Source: Ryuthela nishihirai (Eukaryota; Arthropoda; Arachnida; Araneae; Heptathelidae). From it: a DNA stretch of 64,000 nucleotides. Under the pieces are notes generated by a model. That model was not told the origin of the DNA. It saw only the letters and a list, made by a program, of their open reading frames with translations, and searched no databases. Position 1 is the first letter of the stretch; every line of letters begins with the position of its first letter. The position numbers and the translations under genes were made by a program. Shown here in pieces: positions 11,530 to 23,384 of the stretch. The DNA lies in contig JAWZYU010000025.1 in the NCBI GenBank assembly GCA_038380435.1, positions 45,702,691-45,766,690 of the forward strand, read 5' to 3'.

Positions 11530-12240
11530 AAATTTACAGAACTAACAAATATAAATATGAATTAAGTACACAGATAACTCCAGCTCAAAATAGTGTAAAT
11601 CAAATTAAATATTCCACCCCATTCCCATATATTGGATCCGTAACTAGTACTCTGACTACTGTTTTGAAAAAGTATAATATACAAGTGCATATAACCATTC
11701 AAACCAATGTTAAAACATTGGCTATTAATAATAGGGACAAAAGAATACCCACAGGAGGAATATATGGAAGTCAAAATAGAGGACCCTGAAAATGTACTTG
11801 AAAATAAAATAAATATCAAGAAAACATATAGACAGATTGAAGAAAGCCAAAAAGAACATGAGACTGACTTTAAAAAGCAACAGGGAAATACTGCTCTTAC
11901 TCAAGCTATAATAGAAAATAAACTACCAATAATTACTATAAAACCACAAATTATTGCAGCTCCACCTACAAAATTTCAATTAAATTATATGGACAAATCT
12001 ATTAATCAATATGCAAAGTGATACCATATGTAAAACCAACATAACACCCCTCGCTTCAACATGGAATCTCCTATTACGTCAAACTCAATGACATTACGTC
12101 AAACTCAATGACATTTAGAGCTACACCACCAAAGGGCCAATAGCATAAATGCAGCCAAGGTGCTAATGTAACACCTGAAGAAGCCGTCAGTCCAGTGGAG
12201 GAAATGCATCTGGGTTAAATATTTTTATTTTAATTCTTTT
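11530..12240 (+). pseudogene. Penelope-like element remnant (region downstream of the reverse transcriptase)
   Basis: Two overlapping frames give PFPYIGSVTSTLTTVLKKYN and DKRIPTGGIYG, then KTYRQIEESQKEHETDFKKQ and NTALTQAIIENKLPI. This order resembles the linker after the reverse transcriptase of Penelope-like retroelements and the region where a GIY-YIG nuclease would lie. The Cys-containing GIY-YIG core cannot be seen. One frameshift near 11770 separates the halves. Downstream, 12171-12215 (CCTGAAGAAGCC, then GGAAATGCATCTGG) resembles the 3' hammerhead-like segment these elements often carry. The assignment is by pattern memory and is moderate. Confidence 0.45.
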
Positions 12241-12365
12241 CTCCACATATTGTTACACCACACATGGAGAAAAAGTTTTTAAAAGGTCATGGCACTCAAA
12301 GTGTTGAAAGGTATCATCTAGTATGTATAAAGTTAGTGTTGCATAGGACCACCAAAAACACAGTT

Positions 12366-12752
12366 TGGGTTGGGTTGTTTTACCTCTGAGCGGCACTTTT
12401 TTGCACACCATGGGCTAAATGGCCAGGTCACATGGACCCCGAAGGCTCAGAGAAAGTTGGGGGAGGGGACCCACTGGAACAGCTGTTGGGAGACAGATGG
12501 TAGCCTCCCGTCAAGGCCATCCAGCGTGTTCTTTAACGTGCACAGGGTATGGCTCTCCCGCACACGGGACCACGGCTTAACGTCCCATCCGATGGACGGC
12601 AGCCTTTCCAAGCCCATCGGTGTCCCCTACTGATCTGGGCAGGGCAGGGAATTTTGCGGAGATAAATCTCAACGCTGACCCAGCTGGGACTCAAACCTGG
12701 GAACTACAGATTACGAGCCTGGCGCGCTACCGACTGAGCCACCCCCGCCCCA
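12366..12752 (-). mobile_element. Thr-tRNA-derived SINE, full length, minus
   Basis: Read on the minus strand it runs from GGGGCGGGGGTGGCTCAGTC (12750 downward) with B box GGTTTGAGTCCC, through the conserved CGTTAAGCCGTGG body, to the (CCCAA)n tail at 12366-12378. ACAGT flanks both ends as a short target duplication. Confidence 0.88.
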
Positions 12753-14307
12753 CAGTATGCGTTAAAAGGATTGATATCTCTGAAAGTGTCTCATCTCAAC
12801 TGAACGTAGTGCAATATAACAGCACAAGTAGTAAAATGGCGAAACCAACAGCCAATATTTCAGTGGAACATCAGCAACAGAATGTAACGTAATGTAACAA
12901 CGGGCAAAAGCAGCAGTCGAAATTTAAAAGGAACATCAATATGTGGACTGAGACAACTATAAATATATGGAGTGCACCATCCTAATTCAACATCTATGGT
13001 GAGCATCTGTTTACATGTACTTTAACATCAGTAAGAATAAACACAGTGAAGGAGCAACTGAAAGCTCAGAACCTTTACCATAAGACAAGAATGTAATCTA
13101 GCAGCTATTGTTGCAAATACCACATTTTGAGAGCTAACATTAATTATACAGTGAATATTGTGGAGTAAATTTTTTAATAAATTTTGCGTCAGGTAATTAC
13201 TTAATATTGCATATGATTTTTGACATTATATTCTCTATTATTATGTTAAATAGGAAATGGAACAATTTCTTCTTTAGCAATATACTCTGTTTAAAATGAT
13301 TCTCTCCAATGAGATTATCCTGTTCTTTTTTTAATAATGCAGATGAGTGGCTCATTGCTTACAATAATTTTTGCATTTTAGGTTTTTTGTCTCTGATGGG
13401 AACATTCAGTTCTGGGGGTTTTTTTTATATGGCAGATAGGCAGTGAATAGTTTACAATTTTATATTTTAGGCTTGTTCTTTCCAATGTTTTCACTGAAAT
13501 GGAAAACCACTTCCATTACTAGAGCAGCAGAACAAGCACGACAGTAACCTGATTAAAAAAATGCCGAAATCATTATCACACCACTCAGAAATTTTCAGCT
13601 GGATGTCGGGGAGCAAATGATCATATACCAAAAATAGAGAACATTGTTGCAATGACAAAATATATCACCTCCCAACACCATGGAAATTGTTACTAGACCA
13701 GCAATGAGAAAAATTCACCAAACAAAAAATTAAAGGCATTACAACAGCACAAGTGCAAAATATCTCCCCCTCTGAAACATCAACAGACCATGAGCAACAA
13801 GATCGCAGACCCAAACTGCTGCCAACCACCCCCTGTCATGACACAAACATGAAGCAGAGCAAGGGAGAAGAAATGAATGCACAGTCACAAGCATGTGGGT
13901 ATAACCTACACAACACTTGAAAAAATAGCACTCCTGATGAAGTCTGCCCATCAGCCAAAACATGCTGAGTAATAACTAAATTTTGCGTTTTTTTCATTGG
14001 ATATACACATATCCCAAGACTGTACAAAAGACCTACAGTGCTCCTTTGTAATAATGCAGTGTTATCACAACTGAAGACAACACTGTTAACGACCACTGAA
14101 AGAAAGGTGAAACCCAAACTGTGGACGTACATATAGACAAGAGTGCAAAATCAAGGGACTTCCAGCATGGAATTATATCCTTTAAATATTATGCAAAAGC
14201 GAGTTAAAGATGTGTTGGTAACCATATCTTTAACATCTATACTCTAAATACAGCATAATAGTGATAATTTACTGAGTATACATAGTCGCTGTGATTAAGT
14301 TGGAAAT
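12753..14307. other. Non-coding stretch with scattered repeat remnants
   Basis: No gene is recognised. A segment near 13388-13420 (GTCTCTGATGGGAACATTCA) matches the tandem family at 22.1-22.35 kb. At 13931-13970 there is CTCCTGATGAAGTC, CATCAGCC and AAAACATGCTGAG, a degenerate hammerhead-like arrangement of the kind found near Penelope-like element ends. It lacks the canonical GAAA and would not be expected to cleave. Confidence 0.4.
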
Positions 14308-14824
14308 TAAGCTTCCTGTTGTCTTGTTTACAAACCAAGTTTCACTACCATAACTAACTCTAGAAAGAACCAAACTATTAAACCATCTAATTTTAGTCTT
14401 TAGCTTTATATACCTATTTCTTCACACTCTCTATAGATTCTTAAAAGTCGCATCAACAATCCCTATTCATCTGTTAATCTTGTGATGCACATCACTAGTA
14501 TCTGTACATAGCTCCCAAGATAATTAATGCTTTAATGCCCAAAATGGACGACATTTGGAAATTGACTCATCCGAATAGTGCTATTCCCTAGTCTTTAATA
14601 CCCTCTACCCTTTTCTGAAATTTTCTGAGCATGAAAGGGTTAAATTGTGACACCTAATCAAGAGTGGAACTATTCAGATTAACTAAAACACAGCCTGCCT
14701 GACCCTTTTCATCATTTTAGTTTTCTCCGTTTATCATCAAACCTACTCTACTACCAGTCTCATCAACAGCTCTAATAAAGAGATTCATCTCATCAACATC
14801 ATTTGCCAAAAGTGCCAGATCAGT
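14308..14824 (-). mobile_element. RTE-like LINE fragment E
   Basis: The segment matches the region encoding YADD-downstream to C-terminal residues of the LINE (minus strand), truncated on both sides. It is interrupted at 14528-14639 by a TTAA-flanked MITE. Removing that MITE and one TTAA restores the family sequence across the site. Confidence 0.85.
14528..14639. mobile_element. 112-bp piggyBac-type MITE with TTAA duplication
   Basis: TTAA at 14524-14527 and 14640-14643 brackets a 112-bp insert within a LINE whose empty-site sequence is known from sibling copies (CCCAAGATAATTAAA). The right end read inward is CCCTTTCATGCTC, and the left end TGCTTTAATGCCC is a diverged counterpart. Confidence 0.82.
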
Positions 14825-14999
14825 TGCTGCAACCAAGAGTAATCCTCGGCAGCAACTACAGCAAGTGTACTAGTCAGGATTATTCTCTCATAGTGGAAAA
14901 TATACCTAAGCCTTTAACTGCATGATATATAAAACAAAATATCACCATCATATCGTTTTAGCATCTCTTGCTACAACAGTTAGTCACTAAATATTCTCA

Positions 15000-15170
15000 A
15001 GCAGCTGCTTGATACAGTGGTCTAACAGGAGCCTATTAGTTGAACACGCCACAGTAGGTCTGTGAGGACGGCTGGACCTCAGCAGAAAGAACAACACAAA
15101 CATCCCTGGGGTTCGAACCCAAGTTCCATTGATCAGTAGCCAAGCAAGCTAACCACTCAGCCATGGTACA
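15000..15170 (-). mobile_element. Ser/Leu-tRNA-derived SINE, copy 2, diverged
   Basis: On the minus strand the A-box region reads GCTGAGTGGTTAGC and the B box GGGTTCGAACCCC. The 3' end is AGCAGCTGCTTGAGAATA. It is more diverged than the copies at 38.4 and 39.1 kb. Confidence 0.75.
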
Positions 15171-15557
15171 GCAATCAGTTAATAATATATGGAAAAAAAA
15201 TTATTCTCAGGCAGTCTGGTTGCCACATAATGAGACATTTTAATGCACAGGTATAACAGAATGTTTCTTTATAGAATTATGCACTTTACTCTTGCTTACA
15301 CACCTAAAATTACCACATATATCATTGCAAAAAAACTTGTAAAATATTATTCTTTTAAAGCAAATTACCATTTATAATTAAAACAATACTGCAATTTTCA
15401 ATACTTTTCAATATACAATGCAGAATACATATTAGTGACGAGTTTGAACTTAAATTAATTGCTGCAATACAGGAGACATAAATCTCCTAACAGTGATAAT
15501 TGTGAAATAAATCATCTAATTATTATTACTCACTGTGTTCACTTGTAACAATTTAAT

Positions 15558-16540
15558 TTGTAATAAGTGTTAGTTATTCTCAAACCATTAAGTTTACTTA
15601 CCTGTAGGAGACATTGCCCATTGCAGCTACCAATAACAATGGGACCTATCACCACTCCCCAAAGGTCAGAATCAGTACCAACTTTACCATTGAAGCTGCC
15701 TAGAACAAGGGTAATCTCTTTTCTTGACTGAATTCAAAATATCCTGAAGTTGTCCCTAAAACATATCTTTATCATCCTCACTGGCATCCTCAGTGGAGGC
15801 ATAACAACAGTAATAAACAATAACAACTTAAAACTTCAAGTCTTTAATGCTTATCTGAAATTTTGCTGTAAGAAACCTTTCATTAATGCACTCATATCCT
15901 AGAAGACGATCACTAGAATGTCTGCTGAGAAGCAAACTTATGCCTTGGAGATGCTTTCCATTTCCCTCCCTGAAAAGAGAAATTTAAGATTATTTTTAAG
16001 AATTGACCTTTATTCATCTTGTCTCTTGCAAGTCGAGAATATCTAAGTTATAATGGTGGAATTCTTATGTGAGGACATCAAGAGAAAATATTTGTGCCGA
16101 GTCCTCACATTCCAACTATCTGTAGAGAGAGAATGGTTGGTGGGATGTTTAAAGAAACTATGTTTATTGAGAGAGGAAATGCTGACAACAACAAACTGCC
16201 CCTTAATCACAGACATGGGGCAAAGACCTGTTTCCCCCACTACCAAAGGCTGAAGCAAAAATTGGAAGCATTTCCTCCGATGCAGGTTTCACGATGCCCA
16301 TAGGAACAAGAGTTCAGCTCCCCTGTGATGGCCTCTGATCAGGATTATCTACCAGCTGATAAAACGTATCCTGTGAATCTATTCACTTGGGGCTATCAAC
16401 CCATAAATAAACAGAAAACACTGCAGAAGATTCTTCCTCAAGAGAAGCCCACCAGTGCAGCAAATTCAGGATCCATAATCGAACTTAGAGAGGGTATTCA
16501 ATTCCGGTTGGTATATGTGGTCAGCACCAGGACCCTGTGC
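15558..16540 (-). mobile_element. RTE-like LINE fragment F, 5' half
   Basis: The minus-strand fragment covers the leader (16540-16150) and most of the endonuclease (16080-15558), including LGSFNGK-type remnants of LGDFNAK. Indels break the frame throughout. It lacks the reverse transcriptase. The extreme 5' leader is also absent. Confidence 0.85.
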
Positions 16541-17172
16541 TTTTTAAAAAATCAGTCTCTGAAGAGATTATTGATTTTTGAGAGTTTTTTTTAATTATGA
16601 AAGGAATATTCATTTGTTAGCAACAATAGGCTGTTGAAACAAGAAGTACCAGATAGTACTGAATGACATTAGTCATATTGTAATGTGCAGTTTCGAATTT
16701 TTTGTCTTGGATACTATTACTTCTGATGGTTTAATTTGCAGAAAAAATATTTTACCCTTGGGAATGTCTTTATTATTATATTCTTTGCTCGGCGTATTCT
16801 CGGTGTACAGCCTCTTCCCTGCTAGCAATATGATTGTTTAGGTTATTATTTGTACAACTTTCAAAGAAGAATATTCTTTCTAATGTGATATTAAAATTCA
16901 TTTTTCATTAATTTAAATCATACATTTAGTGTATTTTTTTTGTTATGGAAGTAATTTTAAGAAACTGTTTTAATATAATTCTACTGGAAAATTTTTATTT
17001 TCACCATCAATTTCCACTAGGAATCCGGAAATTGAGTGTTCCATCAAGATACAAAGCAATAATGCATTAAAAAATATATGGTGCTTGAGCATGTAAACTG
17101 CAGGTCTGCCCAAAATAGCACTAAATTAAGTTCTATTATTTAAAAATTAAATTTTTGTTATAATGTACTTTT
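16541..17172. other. AT-rich stretch without a recognised feature
   Basis: No coding frame, structural RNA or element terminus was recognised. Confidence 0.4.
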
Positions 17173-17940
17173 AGGCAACTGAAAGGAGAGCTGTATATCA
17201 ATCCCCAATAAGATGTAAGAACCAGCTAGGCCTATACCTAATGGCTTATCTCGCCTTCTTGTGGTGCAGGTGATTAGTACCTTTCAAAAGAGATATTTTC
17301 ATTTGGAAAGGAAAGGATGGGAGGGCAGCCAGATCAGTGTGGCCTACTGATATGGTCATCTATGGCCATTTTTTGCTCTTTTTATGCCCTACTGAAGAGT
17401 GGTCAATTTTACATGGTCATGGTACTACCATTTATATCCACTAAACTGGACTGGTTCGTCTTTGAACTTAATTATGAATCCTGAACTTGCTGCACTGGTG
17501 GGCTTCTGTTGAGGGAAAATCTGCTGCAGTGTTTTCTGTTTCCCTGTAGGTTGCCAGCCCGAAGTGAAAAGAGGCACAGGATACCTTATATCAGCTGGTG
17601 GATAATCCTGATCAGAGGCCATAAAGGAACCTGAATTATTAATTTAGCCAATACTACACTGGAGTAATGCATCTCAGGCAGGTCAGTTTCTATCTAATTT
17701 CTGATTCTTGAAAAGGTGGTGCCTCAAGTTCTTACCAGCATGGGTGGCTTCAGCCTTTAGCAGTGAGGGAAAGGGTCTTTGCTCCATGCCTGTGATTAGG
17801 GAGCAATTTGATATTGTTGGCTCTACCTCTCTCAATAAACCTAATTCCTATAAAAAATCCTACTAATCATTTTCTCTCTGCAGGTATGTGAAATGTGAGG
17901 ATGTTGCATAGAAACTATTCTCTTGGCCTCCTCACACAGG

Positions 17941-18322
17941 GTTGGGTTGTTTTACCTCTGAGCAGCACTTTTTTGCACACCATGGGATAAATGGCCAGGT
18001 CACATGGACCCCGAAGGCTCAGAGAAGGTTGGGGGAGGGGACCCACTGGAACAGCTGTTGGGAGACATATCGTAGCCTCCCGTCAAGGCCAGCCAGCGTG
18101 TTCTTTAACGTGCACAGGGTATGGCTCTCCCGCACACGGGGCCACGGCTTAACATCCCATCCGACGGACGGCGGCCTTTCCAAGCCCATCGGTGTCCCCT
18201 ACTGACCGTGGACAGGACGGGGAATTTTGCGGAGATAAATCTCAATGCTAACCCAGCTGGGACTCGAACCTGGGAACTACAGATTACGAGCCTGGCGCGC
18301 TACCGACTGAGCCACCCCCGCC
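17941..18322 (-). mobile_element. Thr-tRNA-derived SINE with clear target duplication
   Basis: This full-length copy has its tRNA head at the right (GGGGCGGGGGTGGCTCAGTC read on minus, B box GGTTCGAGTCCC) and the TTGGG-type tail at the left. The flanks CCTCCTCACACAGG are repeated exactly on both sides (to 17940 and from 18323). This is the best-preserved example of the family here. Confidence 0.93.
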
Positions 18323-19059
18323 CCTCCTCACACAGGAATTCCAGCATTATAACCTATATATTCTAGGATTGCAATAGACCAGATGGACAGGTAAAGATCA
18401 AATACTTAAAAATAATTTTAAATTTTTCGTTTCAAGGAGGGAGGATGGAACAAATCTTCAAGGTGTATGTTTGATTCTCAGCAGACATGCCAGTGGTACT
18501 CTTCTAGGATATGGGTGCATTCAAGATTTCTTACAGCTAAATTTAAACCAAAAGACTTTAATGTCAACTATTGTTATCCCCCATGGAGGACTCTGATGAG
18601 AATAAGGATAGGTTTTACAGGCAAATTCAGGATATTTTGAATTCTTTGAAGGAGATATTTCTGTTGTGCTAGGTGACTTCAATGCTAAAGTTGATACTGA
18701 CTCTGATCTTTGGGCAGGGTTTTTTTTGTCCCTTTGGAATTAGCAGTTCCAATGGCAATGAGGAATGCTCCTACAGGCAAATAAACTTAGCAGTTTGCAA
18801 ATAATTAACATGTACTACAAACACTGGGATATTTATAAATACATATTTTTCACCTGATAGGTTCCAAAGGAATATGATAAAGATTATATTTTAATTAACA
18901 GCAAATGGGCTAGTTTGGTTAGGAATACCAGATCATACACATGAGCCAAAATTGGATCTGACCATTGATCAAAAGTATCAGGTAACCAAAAACGCTTATG
19001 TGGTATTTGATGGTAAAATAAAACCATATGTAAAAAGTGAATAAAGATATTTTATTCAG

Positions 19060-20299
19060 GAAAATAATCACCAGCACAACCTATAACCTTTTCCCAATGA
19101 GATACAAGTTTGTAAATGCCACTGACGATCTTTAGAAACAAAGAAAGCAGCCAACTGCATTTCCAGTGCTTCTTGGTTGCGCATACATTGTCCAGACCAA
19201 GAAAAGATGACAGTCTGATGGCGTGATGTCTGGGGAATATGGAGGTTGGGGTAGAATTTTTCAACCAAGGCTGTGGAGCTTGTCTCGGGTCACTCACACT
19301 GTGTGAGGGTGAGCATTGTCCTGAAGGACCACAATGCCTTTGTGATGAACAAGTGCAGACTGTTTTTGGAGCAGTGCATCAGCAATCTGTTGTAGCTGTG
19401 ACGAATAGATGTCCACAGTGATTGTTTGACCAGTGGCCAGAAACTCATAATGAACAATACCAGCTGTATCCATCAGACATGCAACAAAATTTTCTGTTGG
19501 TGGATTCTGGGCTTTGGTGTGTGTGCAGTACAGGTTCACTGGATGACAACCAATGACATGAACATTTGGTGTTCCTATAGACCAGGCGTGTCCAACCTTT
19601 TGACTTCCCTGGGCCACATTAAGTGAAGATTTGACTTCATTGGGCCGCATTGAGTGAAGATGATTTGTTTTGGGCTGCACATAAAATATATAATATAGTT
19701 AATGTATATGAAAAATAAAACTTCATTTATTTTCTTGTTTTATATTATAAAATCAAAAAAAGGGGAACATCAAACTAGTGGGATATCAAAAACTCGCTGA
19801 AAATCACATAATCGTGTTGAAAGCTTATGTCGTAAACAGTAAACTTCACGATTTTGTAGGCAGCATTACTAGCTGTCCAGGGCTGCATGTGGGCCACAGG
19901 TTGGACCTGCCTGCTACAGACAATCCATTTTTCACTGCATGTCAACAACCTGTCCAAAAATGGCTCATTCTTGTGGTGTGAAAGCAGCGATGAGCAGATC
20001 ATAGGCCACTGGAGTTCTGGAGTTTGTTGTCAGCAGTCAGTTCATGTGGAAACCATTTGCTCAACTTCCAAAATTTCCTAGGTGATGTAAATGCAAACGA
20101 ATTGGTTTTGGAACCTTTCTGCAAGCTCTTGGCATGATTGACATGAATCCAACTTAATGCTGGCCTTCAGTTCATTGTCATCAATGAAGGTCAGTCTTCC
20201 CTCGCAGGGTGCATCTTCAAGTGTCTCATTGCCTGCTGGCAATTTTCTGAACCACTTTTGAGCTATCTGTTCACTCACTGTGTTCTCTATAAATGCCAT
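19060..20299 (-). pseudogene. mariner transposase, broken
   Basis: The decayed reading starts with a helix-turn-helix region (AQKWFRKLPAGNETLEDAP, then ELKASIKLDSCQ and ELAERFQ). It continues with SSLLSHHKNEPFLDRLLTCS, where the first catalytic Asp of TCDEKW has become Ser. The middle part has VVLQDNAHPH (second Asp). The C-terminus, in other frames, has a PHPPYSPD-like block and the segment around NQEALEMQLAAFF. The reading is split by frameshifts and by the hAT insert at 19583-19913. The spacing fits a DD34D mariner. It is inactive. Confidence 0.85.
19583..19913. mobile_element. 331-bp hAT MITE inside the mariner
   Basis: The termini are CAGGCGTGTCCAACC and, inverted, CAGGCAGGTCCAACC. Flanking 8-mers CTATAGAC (19575-19582) and CTACAGAC (19914-19921) differ at one base and are the hAT-type target duplication. 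The interior contains CTTCCCTGGGCCACATT and GGGCCGCATT. From memory this resembles a mammalian hAT-Charlie-type short element. Confidence 0.88.
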
Positions 20300-20913
20300 A
20301 CATATCTTGCAGGCTACTTGTGCAGCATTACTTTCCAGTTTAAAATCATAAAGTAAGCATTTTCAAATAACTGTATTGGACGAAAACGTGTTTTTTCACC
20401 CTTCCCAATTTCACCAAACTGCTTTTCACACTTGCTATGCATCAGCTGACTCAGCATGCCATTGCTTTTGAATTTGTTGCATTGCAGCATGCCATTGCTT
20501 TTGAATGTGTATCAATGCATGTGCACCACTTGCAACTGTGCTTATGTACTTTTCATTGAAATGATAACATTGAAAAACTGTACTAACTTATTTGGTTGCT
20601 TGATATCCTGCAACTCAATCTTAAGAAATGTTGTGATAAGGTTAAGAAAATTACTTTTGAAACTGAAGGTCTGAAAGATCCAGATACAGCCAATACATAC
20701 CATGAGATTCAACTTAGTCATTTATGACAATCGTGATTACATTACTGCTGAAGTTGAGAAAAAATGGGATCAGTTTAAACAGGCTTTTCTTGAAACAGTA
20801 CTTTTTTTGGGTAAAAAGAAGAGGAGACAAAATTGAGTGATAAGGCTATAAAACTTATTTCTGAAAGAAGGAAGTGCAGGAATAATATGAATCAGCAACC
20901 TAGTATTCCTGAG

Positions 20914-21195
20914 ATGGCATTCTCCGCAAAACTCTCTGCTCTGCACTCAGTCAGTAGCGGACACCAATGGGATTGGAAAGGCTGCCGCCCATCGGATAGG
21001 ACATTAAGTCATGGTGCCATGTGTTGTGTTAAAGAACATACTGGATGGCTTTGAAGGGTGGCTATTATGTCTCCCCACAGCTGTCTAGCAGGTCCCCTCT
21101 CCCAACCTACTCTGAACCCTCAGGGCCCTTGTGACCTGGCCATTTAGCCCATTGTGTGCAAAAAAGAGTAGTTCACAGGTAAAACATCCCAACTA
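20914..21195 (+). mobile_element. Thr-tRNA-type SINE, 5'-truncated
   Basis: The body and tail of the SINE are present, with CCATCGGATAGGACATTAAG and the terminal CAGGTAAAACATCCCAAC. The tRNA head is missing. It marks the 3' break of LINE copy G. Confidence 0.8.
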
Positions 21196-22127
21196 GTGCT
21201 GTTATTGAAAGTGTTAGTGAATTGTTATGGACAGATGATTCAAAAGTGAGAGCCGGGAGGTTATTGTGGCTATACATGTGGGGAATGTTTTATACAAGTT
21301 CTTTGGGGTGAGTGTTTGAGGGGACTGTCATCAGAACTGGCTTTACTCTTATAGTTGTTTGTACTAGGACATAGTAGGTGCTTTGTTGTGAGTATGGCAA
21401 GATGCAAAAGATTCAAATGGGGGGAAATGAAGGGTAAAAACTTGTTTCTTATGGGAAGTGGGGTTAAGTAATGTGTACAGTGAATTATCAGGGGATTCTA
21501 ATATAGCATGGGGTGGATAAATATATGGGAAAAGAATGATGTTTTTGTCTTTGGAAGTAGCCATGGCAGTTGTAAAGAGCATGTGTATCTCATTATAATA
21601 GTTTGAGATGATGAATTGAACGATTATTATTAGTGTATTATAAGGATATATTAATTTTTTAGATACTGATTACTTTTTTATATTATTAATATGATTTATT
21701 GGGAATATTTGAAAGTGTTTGTAGCTTTTTATATGGAAATTTTGCATATTGTAGAATTATTGGTGTGGAAAATGGTAGTTTGTAATGGGGGAAGGAAAAT
21801 TAAAGAGTAATTCAGGGTTGTTTTTTTTTTTAGAAATATTGCTTTTTAATGGATGGAGGCAGTCAGTAGTGTTTTCAATAGATTCAGTATGCTTATGCAT
21901 GTTTTTTTAAATATTTGTGGTTATGAATATTAAGTGATATTTATTCATACTTTTAGTTATGAAATTGAATATTTAATTCCAATTTTTTTTTATTACTGTT
22001 TGTGATTAAGAAGTTGAATATGGATTTTTAATTACTGGAAATGTTGGGTACATATATTAATGGGTGTAGAAATCTAATTAGTGTTTGATAAATATTGGAG
22101 GAATGATGCTGGGTATATGGTTTTTTG
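21196..22127. other. AT-rich stretch without a recognised gene
   Basis: G+T-rich on the plus strand, with no credible coding frame or element terminus. Confidence 0.4.
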
Positions 22128-22350
22128 TTGAGAACCGTTGTCTTTGAGGGTATTATTTAGTTCTGGGAGCTTTTTTGCAATTAGGATCAGCAGTACACTG
22201 TTTCTGATTTTCTTTTTTTTCCAAGATTTGTTGTCTCTGATGAGATTATTTAGTTCTGGGGTTTTACAATTCAGATTGGTGGTGCATTCTTTTCAAATTT
22301 CTTGTTTTTAAGATTTGTTGTCTCCGTGAGATTACTTCTGGTGTTTAATT
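22128..22350. repeat. Three degenerate tandem units of about 90 bp
   Basis: Units begin GTTGTCTTTGAGGG (22137), GTTGTCTCTGATGAG (22230) and GTTGTCTCCGTGAG (22317), each followed by a TTCTGG segment. The reverse complement of this motif occurs at 23385-23770. Confidence 0.7.
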
Positions 22351-23384
22351 TGAACTTTTGTTAATTTCACATGTCTGACTTATTTAAGGAATTTAGTTTT
22401 TGGGAATGTATTTATAGAGTGTTTTGAATATTAATAAAAAAAAAACTGGAGAACTGTATTAAAACTAAGGACTGTAGTAATTAGTTTGTAGTATGTGGGA
22501 AGGATATAGATGTTTTGTTAATGTGGTTTGTATGTTGTTTTAAGGAAATTTCACCATGAACTTACAACACCTTGAACCTTGAATATTTCTTAGTAATAAA
22601 CAGTGGTAAGGGATTTTTTTTTGGCAGATTTGTTATGTGTATTTGTTTAAAACATAAATTATCATTGCCAAGGCAATAGTACATTGCATCTGACCTAAAC
22701 TCAAATTATCATTAGCATGGCAACAAAAAAGATATTTTTTACAAACTGCTGTTTGGGTTTGGCATGGGAGTTGTGGGAATGATTGCAAAGTACTCTTTTC
22801 TTATGTTGTATAAACAAAATGCTGGCTGAGGACTGTAAAGTGCATTTTGCCATTCAATAAACATAAAAAAATCTATTCCCTACAGTACTGCTGTAAAGAA
22901 AATTAATGTTAAATATACAAAGAATGAAACAAAGCACAGCAGTTGTACATTACAAAGAATATTGAATTATGTTATACCTATAATAGCCTTTAACATAACA
23001 TGTATTACAAGCTAGTAAAATGAGAATACACCAAAAATAATATAATGATAAATGTTTATATTTAAATGTCAAATTTTTAACATATAAAATATGAGCAAAA
23101 ATAATTGCATCTAAGTCATGTTTTTCTTAACTGAACATATTTCTAAACAATGAATGTCACTTAAGCAGTTTAACGATACCAAACAAAGCCACTTCTATCA
23201 GCAGCAGATATACTGACCAATGGCTAAATGTTCCTTTTGCACTTCACAAATCACAAAACAAACTTTTGTTCCACATTCAAAAAATCCCCAAAAGATATAT
23301 AATCTAATTAGCCCACAATTATTATGACTTCAGCATATTGCTGGGAAACAAAATTTTGTTGTGCAAGAGCCCCCCCTCCTCCCC
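22351..23384. other. AT-rich stretch between opposed repeat blocks
   Basis: No gene is recognised. The stretch is flanked by related tandem units in opposite orientation, so it may be the interior of a larger non-autonomous element. Confidence 0.35.

Larger units (their letters stand above)
18978..20603 (-). mobile_element. mariner transposon with TA duplication, carrying a hAT insertion
   Basis: TA flanks the element at 18976-18977 and 20604-20605. The termini read inward are TCAGGTAACCAAA and TCAAGCAACCAAA. Without the hAT insert it would be about 1.29 kb, the usual mariner size. Removing it rejoins LINE copy G. Confidence 0.88.
17173..20913 (+). mobile_element. RTE-like LINE copy G, interrupted by a SINE and a mariner
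   Basis: The plus-strand copy starts in the leader (ACTGGAAGGAGAGCT equivalent at 17178) and runs through a degraded endonuclease (18370-18977, with LGDFNAKV-type residues near 18670). It continues after the mariner insertion at 20606 with the linker (QLNLKKCC-type sequence, then SDKAIKLISERRKCRN near 20833). The reverse transcriptase is missing: the copy breaks off where a SINE fragment begins at 20914. The copy is decayed. Confidence 0.87.
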
